From: JBBSQE01 sp038258095
GTDB lineage: Bacteria > Actinomycetota > Thermoleophilia > Solirubrobacterales > 70-9
NCBI GenBank assembly: GCA_038258095.1
Contig: JBBSQE010000172.1
Location: forward strand, 1 to 6,490
Direction: 5' to 3'
Length of the DNA: 6,490 nucleotides
The notes beneath the pieces are model-generated. The model was not told where the DNA came from. It saw only the letters and a list, made by a program, of their open reading frames with translations, and ran no database searches. Positions 5,417 through 6,490 of the stretch are shown here, in pieces (position 1 is the stretch's first letter; each line of letters starts with the position of its first letter). The translations under genes were made by a program, and so were the position numbers.

Positions 5417-5490
5417 CCGCACCCATCTTGACCGCTCGGGTCGTCAATCGGTGAACGTCTTGTAGCGAATGCCCATCCCCCACAGGCTCT

Positions 5491-6490
5491 CTAACCCGTG
5501 AGAGCGCCGGAAGGCTCGGTCTGTGCTCCGGCCGTCGCAAAGACGAGCTCGCCATCGGCCGCATCCACCTCGATCGTGTCGCCATCGGCGAACTCCCCCT
5601 CGAGGATGCGCAGCGCCAGTTTGTCGACCAGCCGCTTCTGGATCACCCGCTTGAGCGGGCGGGCCCCGTAGGTCGGGTCGTAGCCGAGGTTGCCGAGCAG
5701 CGTGCGCGCCGTGTCCGACAGCTCGACCTCGATGCCGCGCTCGCGCACCCTGGCGACGAGCTGGTCCACCTGGAGCTCGACGATCCGACCGATGTCGTCC
5801 TTCGAGAGTCGGTGGAAGATCACAGTGTCGTCGATGCGGTTGAGGAACTCGGGCTTGAACGTGGCCACAAGGATCTCCTCGATCCGCTCGCGCATCGCCT
5901 CGTCGACCGCCTCCCCGACGATCTCGGCCGAGCCGACATTCGAGGTCATGATCAGGACGGTGTTGGTGAAGGAGACCGTCCGGCCCTGGCCGTCGGTCAG
6001 ACGCCCGTCGTCCATCAGCTGGAGCAGGGTGTTGAACACGTCAGGATGGGCCTTCTCGATCTCATCGAGCAGCACGACGGCGTAGGGCCGTCTCCGCACC
6101 GCTTCGGTCAGCTGGCCGCCCTCCTCGTAGCCGACGTAGCCCGGAGGGGCGCCGACCAGCCTGGAGACGGTGTGCTTCTCCATGTACTCGGACATGTCCA
6201 GGCGGACGATCGCCTGCTCGGAGTCGAACATGAACTCGGCGAGCGCCTTCGCGAGCTCGGTCTTGCCGACACCGGTCGGGCCGAGGAAGAGGAAGGACCC
6301 GATCGGCCGGTCGGGATCGGAGAGGCCGGCGCGCGAGCGACGCAAAGCGTTCGAGACCGCCTCGATCGCCTCGTCCTGCCCGATCACTCGCTTGTGCAGG
6401 CGCGACTCCATCTGGATCAGCTTCTGCACCTCACCCTCCATCAGCCGGCTGACCGGGATGCCGGTCCACTTGGCGACGACCTGCGCGACG
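5491..6490 (-). CDS. clpB: ATP-dependent chaperone ClpB, C-terminal part
   Basis: The last 332 residues of ClpB are present; the gene continues past the right edge, and codons upstream of the internal ATG at 6441 read VAQVVAKWTGIPVSRL, the conserved linker before the second AAA+ domain. ClpB is a cytoplasmic hexameric disaggregase that works with DnaK to rescue aggregated proteins after stress. Counting from that ATG: Walker A GPTGVGKT (54-61), the pore-loop region GAPPGYVGYEEGG (97-109), Walker B VVLLDE (122-127), sensor 1 region LIMTSNVGS (163-171), the arginine-finger region FKPEFLNRIDD (195-205), and sensor 2 YGARPLKR (258-265). The GYVGYEEGG pore loop, and the absence of a ClpP-docking IGF/IGL-type loop in this domain, fit ClpB rather than ClpA or ClpX. 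The final ~20 residues form an ordinary variable acidic tail. All motifs look intact. Confidence 0.96.
   Translation of the reverse strand, partial: VAQVVAKWTGIPVSRLMEGEVQKLIQMESRLHKRVIGQDEAIEAVSNALRRSRAGLSDPDRPIGSFLFLGPTGVGKTELAKALAEFMFDSEQAIVRLDMSEYMEKHTVSRLVGAPPGYVGYEEGGQLTEAVRRRPYAVVLLDEIEKAHPDVFNTLLQLMDDGRLTDGQGRTVSFTNTVLIMTSNVGSAEIVGEAVDEAMRERIEEILVATFKPEFLNRIDDTVIFHRLSKDDIGRIVELQVDQLVARVRERGIEVELSDTARTLLGNLGYDPTYGARPLKRVIQKRLVDKLALRILEGEFADGDTIEVDAADGELVFATAGAQTEPSGALTG

Noticed and set aside
5314..5490. tRNA or small RNA in the clpB downstream spacer
   Set aside because: No cloverleaf or CCA-type 3' end is seen; the only clear structure is the 7-bp terminator-like hairpin.

Overview
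The window is GC-rich, gene-dense bacterial chromosome with several GTG starts. The protein types point to Actinomycetota: a membrane-tethered Usp-like protein, secreted proteins with long Pro/Ala linkers, and an MltB-like hydrolase with a DxDxDG loop. The class Thermoleophilia (Solirubrobacterales and relatives) is my best guess. This is inferred from protein style, not from a marker gene.

Layout, left to right. (1) The 5' end of a GYD-domain gene leaves the left edge on the minus strand (1-89), with a strong ribosome binding site. (2) A class I SAM-dependent methyltransferase (171-821, minus) and a membrane-anchored Usp-like protein (861-1511, plus) diverge from a 39-bp spacer. Neither has a Shine-Dalgarno sequence, and each has a TAACNT box just upstream, which suggests leaderless transcripts. 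(3) 1512-1660 is a repeat-rich spacer holding a perfect 8-bp stem-loop and two copies of a ~23-bp direct repeat. It runs into a short plus-strand ORF (1619-1993) that looks like the C-terminal part of a secreted Cys-pair protein without its signal peptide. (4) A perfect 30-bp palindrome (2018-2047) lies at the convergent end and inside the last codons of an SRPBCC-family gene (2004-2504, minus). (5) Two tightly coupled minus-strand genes follow. One (4255-5265) encodes an unrecognised single-pass membrane protein whose cytoplasmic part carries four Trp-Pro motifs exactly 15 residues apart. The other (2563-4251) encodes a secreted peptidoglycan hydrolase with two tandem lytic-transglycosylase-type modules and a C-terminal M15-like peptidase domain. 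Only 3 nt separate them. (6) The right end holds the 3' part of clpB (5491-6490, minus), with a candidate terminator hairpin downstream.

The best candidate for something undescribed is the pair at 2563-5265. A membrane protein with a Trp-Pro repeat and an extracytoplasmic C-terminal domain appears translationally coupled to a multi-domain cell-wall hydrolase. That fits a cell-wall remodelling unit in which the membrane protein positions or controls the enzyme. The sequence supports the architecture and the coupling; the functional link is inference.
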